A stretch of 64,000 nucleotides of DNA from Setaria digitata (lineage: Eukaryota; Nematoda; Chromadorea; Rhabditida; Setariidae). Under the pieces are notes generated by a model. It was not told the origin of the DNA, did not search any database, and saw nothing but the letters and a program-made list of their open reading frames with translations. The stretch spans positions 1 through 64,000 of the forward strand of contig RCAB01000204.1 in assembly GCA_003640385.1 (NCBI GenBank). Reading direction: 5' to 3'. A program made the position numbers and the translations under genes. Numbering within the stretch: position 1 is the stretch's first letter; every line of letters begins with the position of its first letter. Below, in pieces: positions 51,459-63,883 of the stretch.

Positions 51459-53405
51459 TCGTTACACTCATTTAATGGCTCAAATTTCACGGAACTGAAA
51501 ACAAAAGATTGAATTTAATAGAAGCATAAAACATAACACAAATACTGAAAAGCCGCGAAGGGAATAAAATGAAATCGTATGGAATATAAGAAATAGGTGC
51601 ACGGAGAATAGACTAAAATTGAATATTAACTGATCGCTGCAATGGCTGTTAATCTGAAATATGAACCCAATCGCAACAATGTCATTTCAAGGTTTCTATT
51701 TGCTTGAAAATTATTACTGCTGAGGGATTGAAGGAATTTAACTGAGTATTCTTCCAGCTTCAAATTATGTGGCTTTGTCAACACATTACTTAAGTACTCA
51801 AAACTTGTCCAACACATTATTAAATATCAATACCTTATACACTAATGAGACGTAACCCTCGCACCAAGATGTTAGTACATGTGTAAAGTAAACTCAGAAA
51901 TACTGAAATTACTGCCATCTATGGATGGTAACATATTTGTAGAATTGTACTTAACGACTCCTAAAAATGACAAAAACAACTGTTAATCAGTATTATTTTA
52001 CGGAAAAATAACTTGCATCTTATTTGTAAATGTTGCAAATGACAAATATAATAAAGTTCTAGAATTAATATAATTTATTCATACAATTAGTTAGTATCCT
52101 TCTTGTTAAGGGAGTATTTGACTCAGTTATTCAGTGATGGTACGAGTAGGCAACTACTTAAGCGTTTTGAATTATAGAATGAAACACAGTAAATGGAAAA
52201 AAGAATGAAGCTAGCACAGAATAATATTACAATTATCTAATTTGGATAAATACAAACTAAATAACTTTAAAAATAGTGGAAAATCAAATCAACACTTAAG
52301 TTACAAGTAGCAAGTGACATCGACGAAATCTTTCTAGTAAGTTTAAAATTAAATCTGAGAAACGTTTATACTCATATGGTTTGATCAAAGCAATTGGAAA
52401 TCACTTAAAACAACAACAGCTACCATTTATCGCATTGAATTCCAGAAATTCCCTAAACGTTATCGGCACTGTAGTTGTGTTTGCTGGATGTGATAAGCAG
52501 TCAGGTATCACTACAACTATGACAATCTCCTGCAATATTATTATCACTGAATACCAGCAGGAATCAGACTCTTATTTTCAAAAGATTCATTTGATCTATT
52601 CACCCTAGGAATGATATTTTGACTAGTTATACGTAATAAAGTAATTAATTGGGTGAGTCAAGTAATCCATGGTGACAATTTATCTTAAATTTAAACCTAA
52701 AACTTCTCATCCAAATGAAAAACCAGTAAAACCCCGACCTAAGAATGCATTAGCAGTAAAGCAACCGTGTACACGTCGAGCTGCTAATGCAAATGCATTT
52801 TTCTTGCTCAACCGCTTGTTGTTACTTAGAAAAGTATTAAACTTTGACAGAACTTCAAAGACCAAATTTATTGAATGGTCTAAGCTAAGCTTGTCGACAT
52901 TATTCATTAAAGACTGCTTAAATTCAAAATACACCGGTATTAGCAACAAACTTCTAACGACAGTCCAAATGTAATAAAAATGCTTCGCTTAAGGCCTAAT
53001 GATTTGGCCCACTACTACTCCAAAATATGACTTATATGGTAATGAATATTTCGCAAGTATTTTCTATAATTGTTGCAACTATTCGTACTTATTACTTAAA
53101 TTTTAATTATTATTGTTTGAGTCGACCATATCAGTCTTCTAGAGTTTTTCCTTTTGTATGAATAGTTTCAGCAAGGCTAATCTATCCGAATAATGACATT
53201 TCAGAACTTCGTTGCATGAAATATATCTGAAGTGCAATAAAGGTATCAAGTAAACTCTTTATACAATCAGAACTTAATGGTATGATATTTGTTGTCCTTA
53301 TCAGCTCATAAAACAGCGTACTGCAATTTCAGAAATATATTCCAAAGATGTTTGTAATAATAAAATAAAATCAATGAATAAAAAATAAAGTAGTAAAAGG
53401 GTGAA
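51459..53405. other. Intergenic with ambiguous open frames
   Basis: A minus-strand ATG frame of 63 codons (51626-51817) sits just upstream of the ASPP first exon. At 52669-52974 (plus) and 52707-52949 (minus), overlapping frames of about 100 and 80 codons are open on opposite strands. I cannot tell which, if any, is coding. Confidence 0.4.
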
Positions 53406-54460
53406 ATGACATCAATATTCCATGCTATTGCACTAGCACCGTCAGATTATCCGGCAATGATGTAAGATGTGAGATAGTGAATTTTCCAAAAAAGAGGAAA
53501 ATTATTAAGATGTCAAGTTGAATCATTTACCACTTTTAATTAATTTATCTTTTTAGTACGCTGTGGAAAATACAAAATGTTTGTACTTTATTAAGTGATA
53601 AAAATAAATTTAAAAGTCACAATAATTTTTTACTTTCTTTTCTTTACTAAATATATTAGGAAGATATCAACTCATTTGAACGTTGTAGTGTACTTATTCA
53701 CAATATGGTTATATCGGCAGTATGGTAAATGATACTAAAGTTAATTAAAATGCTATTAATATCAGTGAGAGAAATGCATCCTCATTCCGATGGGGAAAAG
53801 TAAGAGACGTGATGAAGGATGTGAACGATTCTATAATTGACATCCTTTCCAAGCAAGTGATAGAACCGGTAAGAAGTGAGATCAGGGGAGGAACAAGTGG
53901 AAGCGTTGACAACGACACAAACTGCTTCATCTTTGTTGACAATGTCTTCGGAGATGTTAAGTGTCCCAGATGGAGAGTTCTGTTTGTTTACCTTTGCTAC
54001 TTACACAGAAGCACTTCATTTCGTTAATAAATAAATCATTCCTTCTCTTTTTTTCCTTCATCAACAGTGAATAAAAAAGGTCAAGCATTTCTAATCATCG
54101 AAAGAAAGATTTGAAGAATTAATTGGAAACTGACTGCCTTCAATTAGCATACTAATTAATTTTAGTGCAGAAAGGAATGTCAAATCAATTTCCACTTGAT
54201 AACCTGAATTAAAATTAATAAATAAAATGAAAAGGAACAAGCCATCTAAAATGGTATACCAAGGCGCATATAAATGCTCGGTATGAATTTGAAAAAACAA
54301 AAAATCAATAAAAGAAATGGCAGTGACATTATTACATTATTAAGCATCAAAACATACTAATACATTACTTTTAGTTGTGGTAGAAGACTGCATAATAATG
54401 ACTGTAAAGAAGCTCCTCGATAGCCTTACCACTATTCGCTATCCTCCTAAAAAACCGTGA
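53406..54460 (+). CDS. Small three-exon protein, about 83 aa, unrecognised
   Basis: Exons are 53406-53461 (ATG, exit phase 2 at AT|GTAAGA), 53766-53875 (acceptor ATATCAG, exit phase 1 at A|GTGAGA) and 54375-54460 (acceptor CTTTTAG, stop TGA). All phases close. The protein begins MTSIFHAIALAPSDYPAM, continues ERNASSFRWGKVRDVMKDVN and SIIDILSKQVIEPVR, and ends VVEDCIIMTVKKLLDSL with TIRYPPKKP. An alternative, stronger donor for exon 2 is GTAAGA at 53869 (phase 0), which would not fit exon 3. After the TGA the same frame stays open about 66 more codons, the first half coding-like. It is soluble and probably helical; no family is recognised. Confidence 0.45.
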
Positions 54461-56135
54461 TTTGATATCGTTTTGGGAGTGAAAAGCACGAAAGTAGACA
54501 ACCAGCTGCTGTCCGGTAGCCTAACTGATTTAGTCGAATTAATGATTTATTACCGAGAGCAGAAAAAAAAAAAAAAAAAAAACGAGCAAAGAAACGAATT
54601 GAAAGAAAAAAAAAAAAAACACTTAACTAACTATTCTGCAACACGACGTCTTCCGAAATGACTGCAACGCCGACTGGTATGTGATGCTGATAGTGATAAA
54701 TTTTTAACATACGCATAACAGCACTGACCGTTAATTTTGCCGTTATCTTAGCATTCACCCTAAAGACAAAGAAAGATAAAAAATTTTCCTTCTCCCTATT
54801 TTGAAACAGATTTTTTTCCAATTTATATAGAATGTTAAGATATTGATTTTATGATTCAATCATACACTTCGTTGCAGCAATATCTAATCGAGCATGTTGA
54901 TTCGTCATACTTCTTGAATCTTCGAAAATGTTCGTATTAAATTGCGGAAGAAATAACTGAATGATTAAAACGTGAGCAGAGAATTACATTTATATCACTT
55001 GCCAATTTCAAATTTTATTGCGTTCGTCAAAACAATATCAACTTCCAAATAAATGTCCCGCATTGAATAACCAGGTTATTTGATTAAAAAGTTAACATTT
55101 TTTCTTCAAAGAGATTTGTCAATTAGGACGGTGTAAGTTGCCCGTCATTCAAAAATCTACTCTTGAAGTGCATGATTTCGTCAACTTCTCTGTAATTAAT
55201 GGCCAACATACTATTCCTTCTAACCTTCACCCCTGGAAAAAAAAAAAACTCGTACTGAACGTTCACTTCTTCCAATTTAAACCAATCTTTCAACAGACAT
55301 TCGGTTTCCAGAACGCATGAAAATATTCTTTTAAAAAAAATCTAGGAAAGACAAATAACATAACATCCTTTTTTTTTTTTTTTTTTTTTTTCGCATAAAT
55401 TTTCAAACTGTCAAAATTCTTTATATACCATTATGTCAAACAATTTCTATTTTTGTACAGCATAAGTCAGTTCTTTACATTAAATTTATTTAACATCCTT
55501 CGTGCGGAAACAGGGGACTTAAAAACTGAGAATTTATTTCGACATTTTTTATCAAGAAATAAAACGAATAAACAGTAGTTGGTTTAAGAATCAGGAGTCT
55601 AAAAATACATAGAATCTTCAAATTTACTAAAAGTCTAGATGTGGGTCTTCTTCGTCTTGCATAGATCACATTATTCAAATAGTAAAAGTTCAGAAGAAAA
55701 GAGAAGTAGGGACTATGACTAGTTCCGATGGTTTCAAAGAAACAGAATTTCGAAAACTAAACTGTTTTAAGACTCATATCAATAATCTCAGAATTTCTTT
55801 CCTAAGAACAAAACCACCGGGGGCTTAGGAATAGACTAACTAAGCAACTGTTTACGGTTACTCGCCCTTTGCAGCAAATCAACATGATTAGTATGCATTT
55901 ACGCAACTACTGTTAGAAGCAATGTGTTACTGAACTTTAGACAATTCTAAAGAATTGATAATATATTCCTAATATCTTGACTTAAAATTCTTTTTCCTAG
56001 ATACTTGTATGAAACAGCGTCAAAACAAAAATTCAACAAAAATTAAACAGCTTGATGCAGAAAAAAGTGAGCAACATAAAAATGTATGAATGTACTGTCA
56101 CTTGATGTTTTAGTTTTCTTAAACATGTAAAAAAA
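54461..56135. other. Intergenic
   Basis: This stretch contains the in-frame continuation after the TGA at 54460 (to 54661, with a long poly-A-encoded Lys run) and a T run at 55371-55392. The acidic minus-strand tail near 55640 (MQDEEDPHLDF, stop) has no visible partner exon. Nothing is firmly supported. Confidence 0.5.
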
Positions 56136-57631
56136 TCAAGAACCTTTCCCAGCACCTGGTCGTCCAAAAAATCGTTTCTTCGATGGCTGCGGTGGTCCAG
56201 CTAACCGTGCTATTCTTATGGTGCCCAAGCGAACACCTTCAGATGCTGTTGCAGCGCTTATACTATAGTAAGAAGTTTTACTCAATTTCCATTAAACAAA
56301 CTTTAAAGCTATAGAAGTATAAAACTAGTTGAATTCTAATTCTTTTAAGAACGGAAATAATACTTACTTGCAACCAAGTGCAGCTGCTATTTTAGTAATC
56401 TTCGGTTCAGCAGCTCCAAGCTCTTTAGCCCATGGGGTAATTGGTAGAACCATATTTTCATCTGTAAATGGTATAAATATTTGATTAAATAGCAAAAATA
56501 AATAAATAAATAAATAAATAAGAATTAACTGTAATAAAAGAAAACAATGGTTTTGGTTTTAATCTACAGATATATAGCAAAAAATGCTTCATTAACATGT
56601 TAAATTAAGTGAGGTGGTAGGAATTATTTGGAGTAATAAAGACATAAGACATCTAAACATATTCGAGTTTTTTACATATACTAAATTCTTCAGCCAATAT
56701 CTGTCCACAGCTGCATTATATGACTGCCAACACTAACACTAATGTTAATTTTTCCTAAATTATGAAACTATGTAGTTCCTAAAATTCTGGAATTTTTACT
56801 TAGTTTATCGAATTGATAGATAGAATCAGGTTTCAACGATGATAATGTGCATCTTTATCGAGTAAAGCTGTGGACAGATATAACATCTCTTTTTGATAGC
56901 ATAATTTATCAGAAAGAGATAGTTACAAAAAACGAGAGAAAAACCTTGTCCTATTTCTTGAAGCAGATGAACTTACAATCTAATATAATCGCTAAGCATA
57001 ATATATGCGCCAATAACCTATCCTTGTCCATTAGATTAACTGCTAGTTTCCGCTTACCTCGGGCTCTTTCGCTAACGAATTCGCCAGCTGCAAGAAAAAA
57101 GCTTAAGACTGAGCAAATCAAAAACTTAAAACTATTAGATTTTTATAAATCAAAGAACTAAGTTCACAAAAATTTCTCATAAAAGTATCTCTTGCTAAAA
57201 TCTTTGTTCCATCTCATTTCATTCCTTTTCTTCATTTAACTTCTTTTCTTTGGCAAAGCAGTCAATTTCACATCTGTTAAGCCTTTATTGATTTTTGCCT
57301 TCTTCAAAGAATGTAAGCTCTTTTTTTTATTTTTAACTTTAATTTAACCCTTTTGTCTTATATAAAACAATTACTTTTATCCCAACAAAATCTGCGGAAG
57401 AATCTAAAGAATGGAACATACGAAAAAAAAGTTCGCGCATCTTAGTAAGTACTGTTAAAGGATAATGTAACTGCACCCAGTCCGTTTCCAAAAGAAAGCG
57501 ACGTTTTGATAAAATCTGTAAAAGTAATAAGTTATAAGCTTCAAAAACGAAAAAAAAAACAACAAAAAACAAAAAAAAAAAAAAGGAAAATAATCCCGAA
57601 TCAGGGAACAAATTGTCATGTAAAACAATTG

Positions 57632-57663
<32 letters not shown>

Positions 57664-60125
57664 CAGATTAAACATAAAATGAGCTGTGTGTGATCACCTT
57701 GTAACAATGTACCATAGCATCTAGCAGCAACAAATAACAAGTTCGTTCGGTATTAGTACTAATATTACCAATAAGATCACACACAAGAGGTGATAATCCT
57801 AAAATGCAATATGAAATAAATTAGTAACAGTATATCAAAAGTGAAGTGAAGCTATAGTTAGACATATAAAACGCATTTCAATTCTAATATACCCCTCGCA
57901 AGACCTATCCTATTAAGCACAGATAACGCTACCTTCTATTTAGTATAATAAAACTTTAAGACGGTAAAATAATATACAAGATAAGTCGTAAATTAGCGGC
58001 ATCTGAGATGTCAGGCAAAAAAAAAAAAAAATGATTTTTTTTTTCAACTTTCATATTTCACTAACGGCTAATACCGAAGGAAGCAAAATTATAGCTTAAA
58101 ACAAAATTTCTAAAAACTGGAATTAGAACTGAAGGTTCAAGTTTATAGTATGATGAACTATAAAGGTCACACAAGGAGTGGAAATAATCATGCAGCTATA
58201 ACTATATATAAAACCAAAAAATCTTCGGACCCTTCGCAATAAGTTCTTTTCTTGAACTGTTTAAATAATCAAATGCTTCAGATTTGAAGGTGATTACTTC
58301 AGCTTCAGACAAAAAGTTTGAAAACAAATATACATCCCGTGGTGACTTTACATCCATATTTGCTTTTGGCAATACGGAACTTCCAGTCTGCAAAACATTT
58401 TGAAAATCAATAATAACTAAAACGTGAATTAAAGCACACATCACGAAATATATTACTCACTGTTAAACGCTGGTTAATAATATAATAGTTTTTGCGCGAT
58501 GTGAAAAAAATTTTCTTCACACTCAATATTTACCTCTGACACAAATTTGAAAACTTTTTTTAATTAAAAAAGTACTCCTACCTTCGTTAACAATGAAACC
58601 ACGGGTTTTACTACTGTTTCGTCTTCTTTTTTCACACTCGTGGATCCAAATATAGAATTCATCATAACTGACAAAGTTTCCTTAAAAACCAAAAATTTTC
58701 AAAAATCTAGCAAATGTTTTTCTGCTTCTGGAAGAAACACCTTTAACTCCGCTCAATTATCAGGAAAACCTGGAATTTGGATGTATCGTCATGCATTTAA
58801 AAAGACAAACATCTTTAATCTGTCGTCGTTTGGCAGCATCCAAGATCTTAATCTTTTTCACTGAGCCAAAATCATCAGTCAATGCACGTCGTTTATCAGC
58901 CCATGATTCTTTACTAATAGTGTAGTCGAGAGAATAGTCGATTTTCCTTTTGTAGCTGAAACTTCCATATCCTAAAGTCAAATTTCAAAATGCCTGCAGA
59001 AAAGAAGTCCATGGGTCACCGCTTCGTGATGGTTTATAGTGGAGTATACATTTGTCTACAATTTTAATGACTACATAAATAAATATTAAACCTAGTATCC
59101 AATATTGTCTGGAAATCGGATGCAGCAACATTTTCAAAACATATTAGCTTAGTGGGAAAGCAATCCATCTTTCCTGTTCGTCTGTTGACTACTGCAATCG
59201 CATAATCACACCCCTCATCTTCTGAGCATTCCTCACGTCCTAAACGAACAACTCTTTCTGATGACGGACCCTGCAAACAATTACTTTTTCAATGTTACTT
59301 GAATATATAACACTCGAAATGTAGCATCAACAATGGAACTAAAAATATATTTAAATATTCCTTTGTAAAACGCTCGGTACTTAATTATTTATCTTTGACA
59401 TTGAGAAATAATAACACATATCAAGCACATCCAATATGTCGTTTTGTAGTTAACGATATCATACTGTCCTTTTTAATACATGAGCGAATCACCCTGCGAA
59501 ATGAAAAGTGATTGAAACTCAACAGTTCAATGATAAAAATGAGGAAAAATCCAAAGTCAATTACAGAATTCTTAGCTGTGTAGACGTATCCCGCTGTTCC
59601 ATTAGCAAGTTTATGACGTTGAAATATTAGTGACTGAACATCTGCAGTCATATTACTTGTCAGTCGAGCAACAACACCTGTAGCCTAAAATCTTCACAAC
59701 AGATTTTTGCAACCTGAAATCTGCATTGCAACATGCTCAAATGTAGATTATAATTGAAATTTTGTATGAAAGTTTCAGAGAATCCGATATCTCCTACTTT
59801 ATTCTAGCACAACTGAGACTAAATAACTTTATTCATTTCTTTCAGTTTCATTATAACGACTACTCGATCCATCCTCCAGTCAAAGCTACTTGTAGTTGCA
59901 GTCACATAATTTTCATTGAAGAGTTACCCGAAATTCTCCGATTACTTTTGAAGGAGAAAAGGAATTTATCTGCTTTTAAATAATTATATCTAGTGTGACA
60001 CCTGGCGTAAATTTTTAATTTTATTAAATTTTCAGTCATGAAAGTACCTTTGCGACGACAGCTGTCCCGTCTGGTGAAGGCACAAGACATTCCTCCTTGA
60101 TTCTTTTTATCATGATAACTCTCAT
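56136..60125 (-). CDS. POLR1E: RNA polymerase I subunit RPA49 (POLR1E)
   Basis: Eleven minus-strand exons join in phase: 60048-60125, 59565-59684, 59092-59270, 58811-58955, 58582-58680, 58231-58387, 57698-57798, 57422-57515, 57058-57087 (30 nt), 56368-56461 and 56136-56262, giving 407 aa against about 419-480 in mammals. The N-terminal dimerisation half carries CDYAIAVVNRRTGKMDCFPT, matching the RPA49 strand motif before the linker. Then come a KRRALTDDFGSVKKIKILDA block equivalent to EAFGTTKQKRAL, YLFSNFLSEAEV equivalent to the DLLSPAEYEAL segment, a helical tandem winged-helix region, and a basic tail (RLGTIRIARL, then PSKKRFFGRPGAGKGS). RPA49 with RPA34 forms the TFIIF-like subcomplex that supports rRNA transcription initiation and elongation in the nucleolus. 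One donor (G|GTCCGA at 58230) is non-canonical. The gene is divergent from the LBR-like gene. Confidence 0.88.
56494..56521. repeat. AAAT microsatellite
   Basis: About six tandem AAAT units, in an intron of the RPA49 gene. Confidence 0.9.
57058..57087 (-). other. POLR1E: 30-nt microexon of the RPA49 gene
   Basis: Flanked by TTTTCTTGCAG and GTAAGC on the minus strand. Read in phase 1 it supplies GEFVSERAR and links MRELFF to DENMVLPITPW in the winged-helix region. Without it the flanking exons cannot be joined in frame, because exon 8 needs a phase-1 donor and its codon boundaries fit only through this piece or a direct C|AT junction. Confidence 0.7.
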
Positions 60126-61113
60126 CCAATGTCACATCATAACAAAAAAAGCAACTTGCTCAAGAACAAACTACACTTTCAAACTACCCCAATGGAACAA
60201 GGAATAGGGAGAGAGAGAAAATGCGGCCTGTAAAATGTAGGCATTAGAGACAGGATTGCATTGAAGAAGTAAAAGTTGGCGAGATATGGAGAAATGGCCA
60301 GTTGGGTGAGTGGAATAGTTCTTATGAAGTTAAATTTGCTGATAATGTTCCAAAACCAATCTGACTAGTTGAAGTGTGGGAATATTCTTCACATACCAGC
60401 ATATTATCATGACAACATATGTTCATTAATGTCCGAAACTTTTGAAACTTTAAAATCAGCTTGCATAGAGCAGTCATACACTAGTAACGGTAATAATCGT
60501 TCGTCAGTGAGAGAGAACAAAATGCTACGGTGGAAGAAGTGAGTCGTTCTTTGTAATAAGGATCCAGAAGATGTTTAGAATTGAATTGATTCGATTTTGA
60601 ACATCTTGAATGAAATGATTTTGTTTTTTTCCTCTTGTTTATTTTCATTTCTCGATGATTTCAGGAGAGTCTCTGATACGTTCTTCTTTTATCTTCTAAA
60701 GATAATATTCGATTTTAACCTATCATTTTAAGTAAAAAGAAGAAAGGAGACTGCGACGCCAACTGATGTCAGTTAGCAAATCCTTGTGATTAGAGAAGGA
60801 CGAGGAATAGAAGAGGTGAAGGTGGCACTAAGTGATATTTTGTGTAATAGTATGGATGAGATAGGCAGAAAGAAATGGGATGGGAAGGGGAAATGAGAAG
60901 TAGATGTTAATCATCGGTAGCATTGCAGTGATAGCGCTATCATCAATGTCAGCAGTAGCAGTAGCACTATCACTACTAAATACCGACAACAGTAATTAAG
61001 ATTGGATGTTTCTCATTCCTTACAATCAATTGGTAACGGTTCATTTATGGGTATTTTCGATACTGGAAACAGGGTGCTAATTGAAAAGCAAACTGTCTGT
61101 GTCGACAATAACA
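60126..61113. promoter_or_regulatory. Shared upstream region of two divergent genes
   Basis: About 1 kb separates the start codons of RPA49 (minus) and the LBR-like gene (plus). It is purine-rich in the middle, with AGCAGTAG-type repeats near 60950. A bidirectional promoter is inferred from geometry alone; no core element is distinctive. Confidence 0.4.
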
Positions 61114-63883
61114 ATGCTTCGTAACAACCGGCGTTCTTCACTTGTTGGTTCGCAACATTCAATTTCGTCGAGACGGTCGTCGTGCAGCTTGAAAGATACT
61201 GAGCGGATTCAAATTGCAGAAGCTCAGGTAGTCTTGATATTGTTTTTAAGTGATAAGATTGTATGTTAGAAGCACGAAGATGGTTAACGACGGGTTAAAA
61301 TGATGTTGAAATAATAATGCCGAAGTAGTTTGAGCAGAGGGAAAGGAATGCAGCTCATATCTCACAGTTAAAAGTTTTTGGTTTGAAAAAAATTCTAACT
61401 TCATCGCTTTTAATAAATTTTGGGATTTTAATTTCTAACTCTTCACTTCTTTCAAAAATTTTACTGATTCTTCAAAAACTTGGAATGATGTTGCATCAAA
61501 AATTAATGGATTTTTGAATTTAAATGCCTTTTTCGTTTTCAAGGAATGATTAATTCTTTTTTACTTTTTCTTTTCAAAATTATAGCGAGCAGAAAAAAGG
61601 CACTTGTACTTATGAAACTTTGCTTGTAAATAGTAACCAAATCTTAATTTGTAAATGAGAAAACTGTGCAGTTAATGATCAAATCATAAGTTGTTGATAA
61701 TGAAACAAATTAATTCAAAGCTTGGTTAACTGAAGCTGATATCTCATTTGAATTAGAAATCGGATATTTTTCCTTGTACGGAAATAAAAACGATAAAATT
61801 TTTCTTCATATAATATTTTTCTTCCAAATTTCTATAAGTTCTCTGTGGATGAAATTCGTATACTTTATTTAAATTAAATTCATTAGACACATACAAAGTG
61901 AACAAGACTCGTGAATTTCACCTTGGATTTCAAGTTTTATTAAAAAATAAAAAATTTTATTTTTTGCTACATCAAGTACTGAAAAAAAGTTATGAGGAAA
62001 ACTATGCTCCTTTTAACCGTCAAGTTTTTATGCAAGTGAGTTGTAAAAGTTTTAAAGTATTCGAAATGGCTTTTCTTCTCATTTCATGAAGTGCTCCATC
62101 TCCTTAAATTTCAGCATTTGCTGCTTTTTTGCATCTTTTTTTCAGCCAGTTTCATTCTAATTTTTTCATTCTGTTCTATGATCTGAATTCTAATCTTCAT
62201 TTTACACTTCGAAGCACTGCTGCATACATTTTAAAATAACGAGAAGTTTTTCTGTTTCTGTAAAAGTTAGTAGGAAAACTCCGAATGATTATTTAATTGC
62301 TTTCTTCAGAAATGAATCTGTGTGGAATCGGTTCATTTGTTCTAATTTTAGAAAAAAAGAAAGCTTCCACCTCAGTTGCTTATATCAGTACTTTGCGGTG
62401 CACCGCCACTACTTTTCTTGCACATTTATGTGGCAAATAATTGTGATGCATCCTTTCTTCAGGTGATTTTGATAAAAATTAATGTAATAACTATATTTGC
62501 GAAATAATTTATTTTTTGTTCGATGGAATAAAAGTTTCTAGCAGCGGGTGAAATTTTTTAGTTTCTCCAAATACTGTGGTCAGATAACAATGTGCTCCAT
62601 CAAATCCTCCCATCACCGTTCACTTCAGTGGCCTGGAAAATTCTCATTTTTATCACTCTGCTACAGCTTATCTTTTATCTTGTGTTACCCAAGGATATTG
62701 TGACAGTTGTCAATAGTATGGGTAAGAATTCACTGGTTCAAAATTTTTTATTCTTATCCTTGTCCAAAAGACGTAACTATCATCACTTAAAATGCCTATC
62801 ATTTTAGATAACTTCTTTAAGCGGAAAAGCTTTACCTGTAGGTTTTATTCCTTTTTTTTTTTTTTATTTTAACATTAGATTTCTTCCATTGTTTGTTGGA
62901 TTTCAGGTGAACGAGAAAAACATTCGGTTAATTCGTTTCAGTCATGTCTCCTTGTAATATTATTATTTATCTTTGGGTCAGCCTTGGGCTTCTACAAAGC
63001 CTCAATCATTTATATACATTGGGTTGAGACATTATCATTGTTAAACATGATATCCGTAATTATGGTGTTGTTGTTGTATATAGGACGACGAGATAAAGAT
63101 GATAATAGCTGTAAGTACCAAATTTGAAAATAAAAAGATCTCATTCGGAACGGACACAAATATTTCAGGCGCAGCAAGAAAAAGGACCCAGAAAAATGAA
63201 ATTAATATAAGGTAGTAGCTAAAAGAAATGTTTTCTTTCTGACTGCTTTTTTCTGAATTAGAAATGAATCTTAAAGGAAGGCAAAAAAGCGAGGAGAGTA
63301 ATGTATGAAATTTATTTTCAGCTGACATCATTAATGGTTTATTTTTTGGCACTGATTTAGCACCGATGATTTATTCGGTTGATCTCAAACATTTTATTAC
63401 GTATAGAATTGCTCGAACTTTATGGCCATTATATATCATTTCATCCATATATTATAATCATTCATTTTATGGTGGAATTAACAGTAAATTTTCCGACATT
63501 TTTTTGAAATTTAAAATTTCCATGAATAAGCCTACTTTTATTCTTTATTGTCGTACTCTTCGTCAAAAAATGATAATGGACTTTCGAATAGAGTATTATT
63601 CAGTATCTTTAATTTAAATTGTAATCTAACTGCTATATGATTAAGCAATAATAGCTGGTGATTACCATTCAGGGAAGGTTTAGTTTTGAAGGACTGGGCC
63701 ATGCTTGATTATATGATGAATTAATTATTAATTTATATTTCCGATTAATTTAATTCAATGAACGGCCTTTTTTTATAGACAGTTTACTATCCTGCGCAAT
63801 TTTGCAACTTGTTTATATTGGTAAGACACACTGGTATGAGCATTTTCAATACAGTCAATTGGATGCTCAAAATAAAAAAGCAG
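61114..63883 (+). CDS. Lamin-B-receptor / sterol-C14-reductase-like membrane protein (3' truncated)
   Basis: Exons in phase: 61114-61227, 62352-62462, 62562-62721, 62907-63110, 63322-63483 and 63779-63883, continuing past the window. The first exon encodes a Ser/Arg-rich start (MLRNNRRSSL, SSRRSSCS) like the basic RS region of LBR, without a visible Tudor domain. Four or more membrane segments follow (LLISVLCGAPPLLFLHIYV, WKILIFITLLQLIFYLVLP, CLLVILLFIFGSALGF, LNMISVIMVLLLYIG). Then comes GLFFGTDLAPMIYSVDLKHF, aligned with the family motif around GRELNPRIGxFDLKxF, and LQLVYIGKTHWYEHF, aligned with the WxE segment. Family: ERG24/TM7SF2/LBR/DHCR7 sterol reductases of ER and inner nuclear membrane. 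The normally conserved Arg and Asn of GRELNP are absent, so reductase activity is doubtful. The start could lie further upstream. Confidence 0.8.

Noticed and set aside
52669..52974. Overlapping 100- and 80-codon frames on opposite strands
   Set aside because: Neither has a start, splice partner or recognisable motif, and the plus frame lacks an ATG at its start.
56847..57161. 104-codon plus-strand frame
   Set aside because: Covers RPA49 introns and the antisense of the 30-nt microexon, and has no features of its own.
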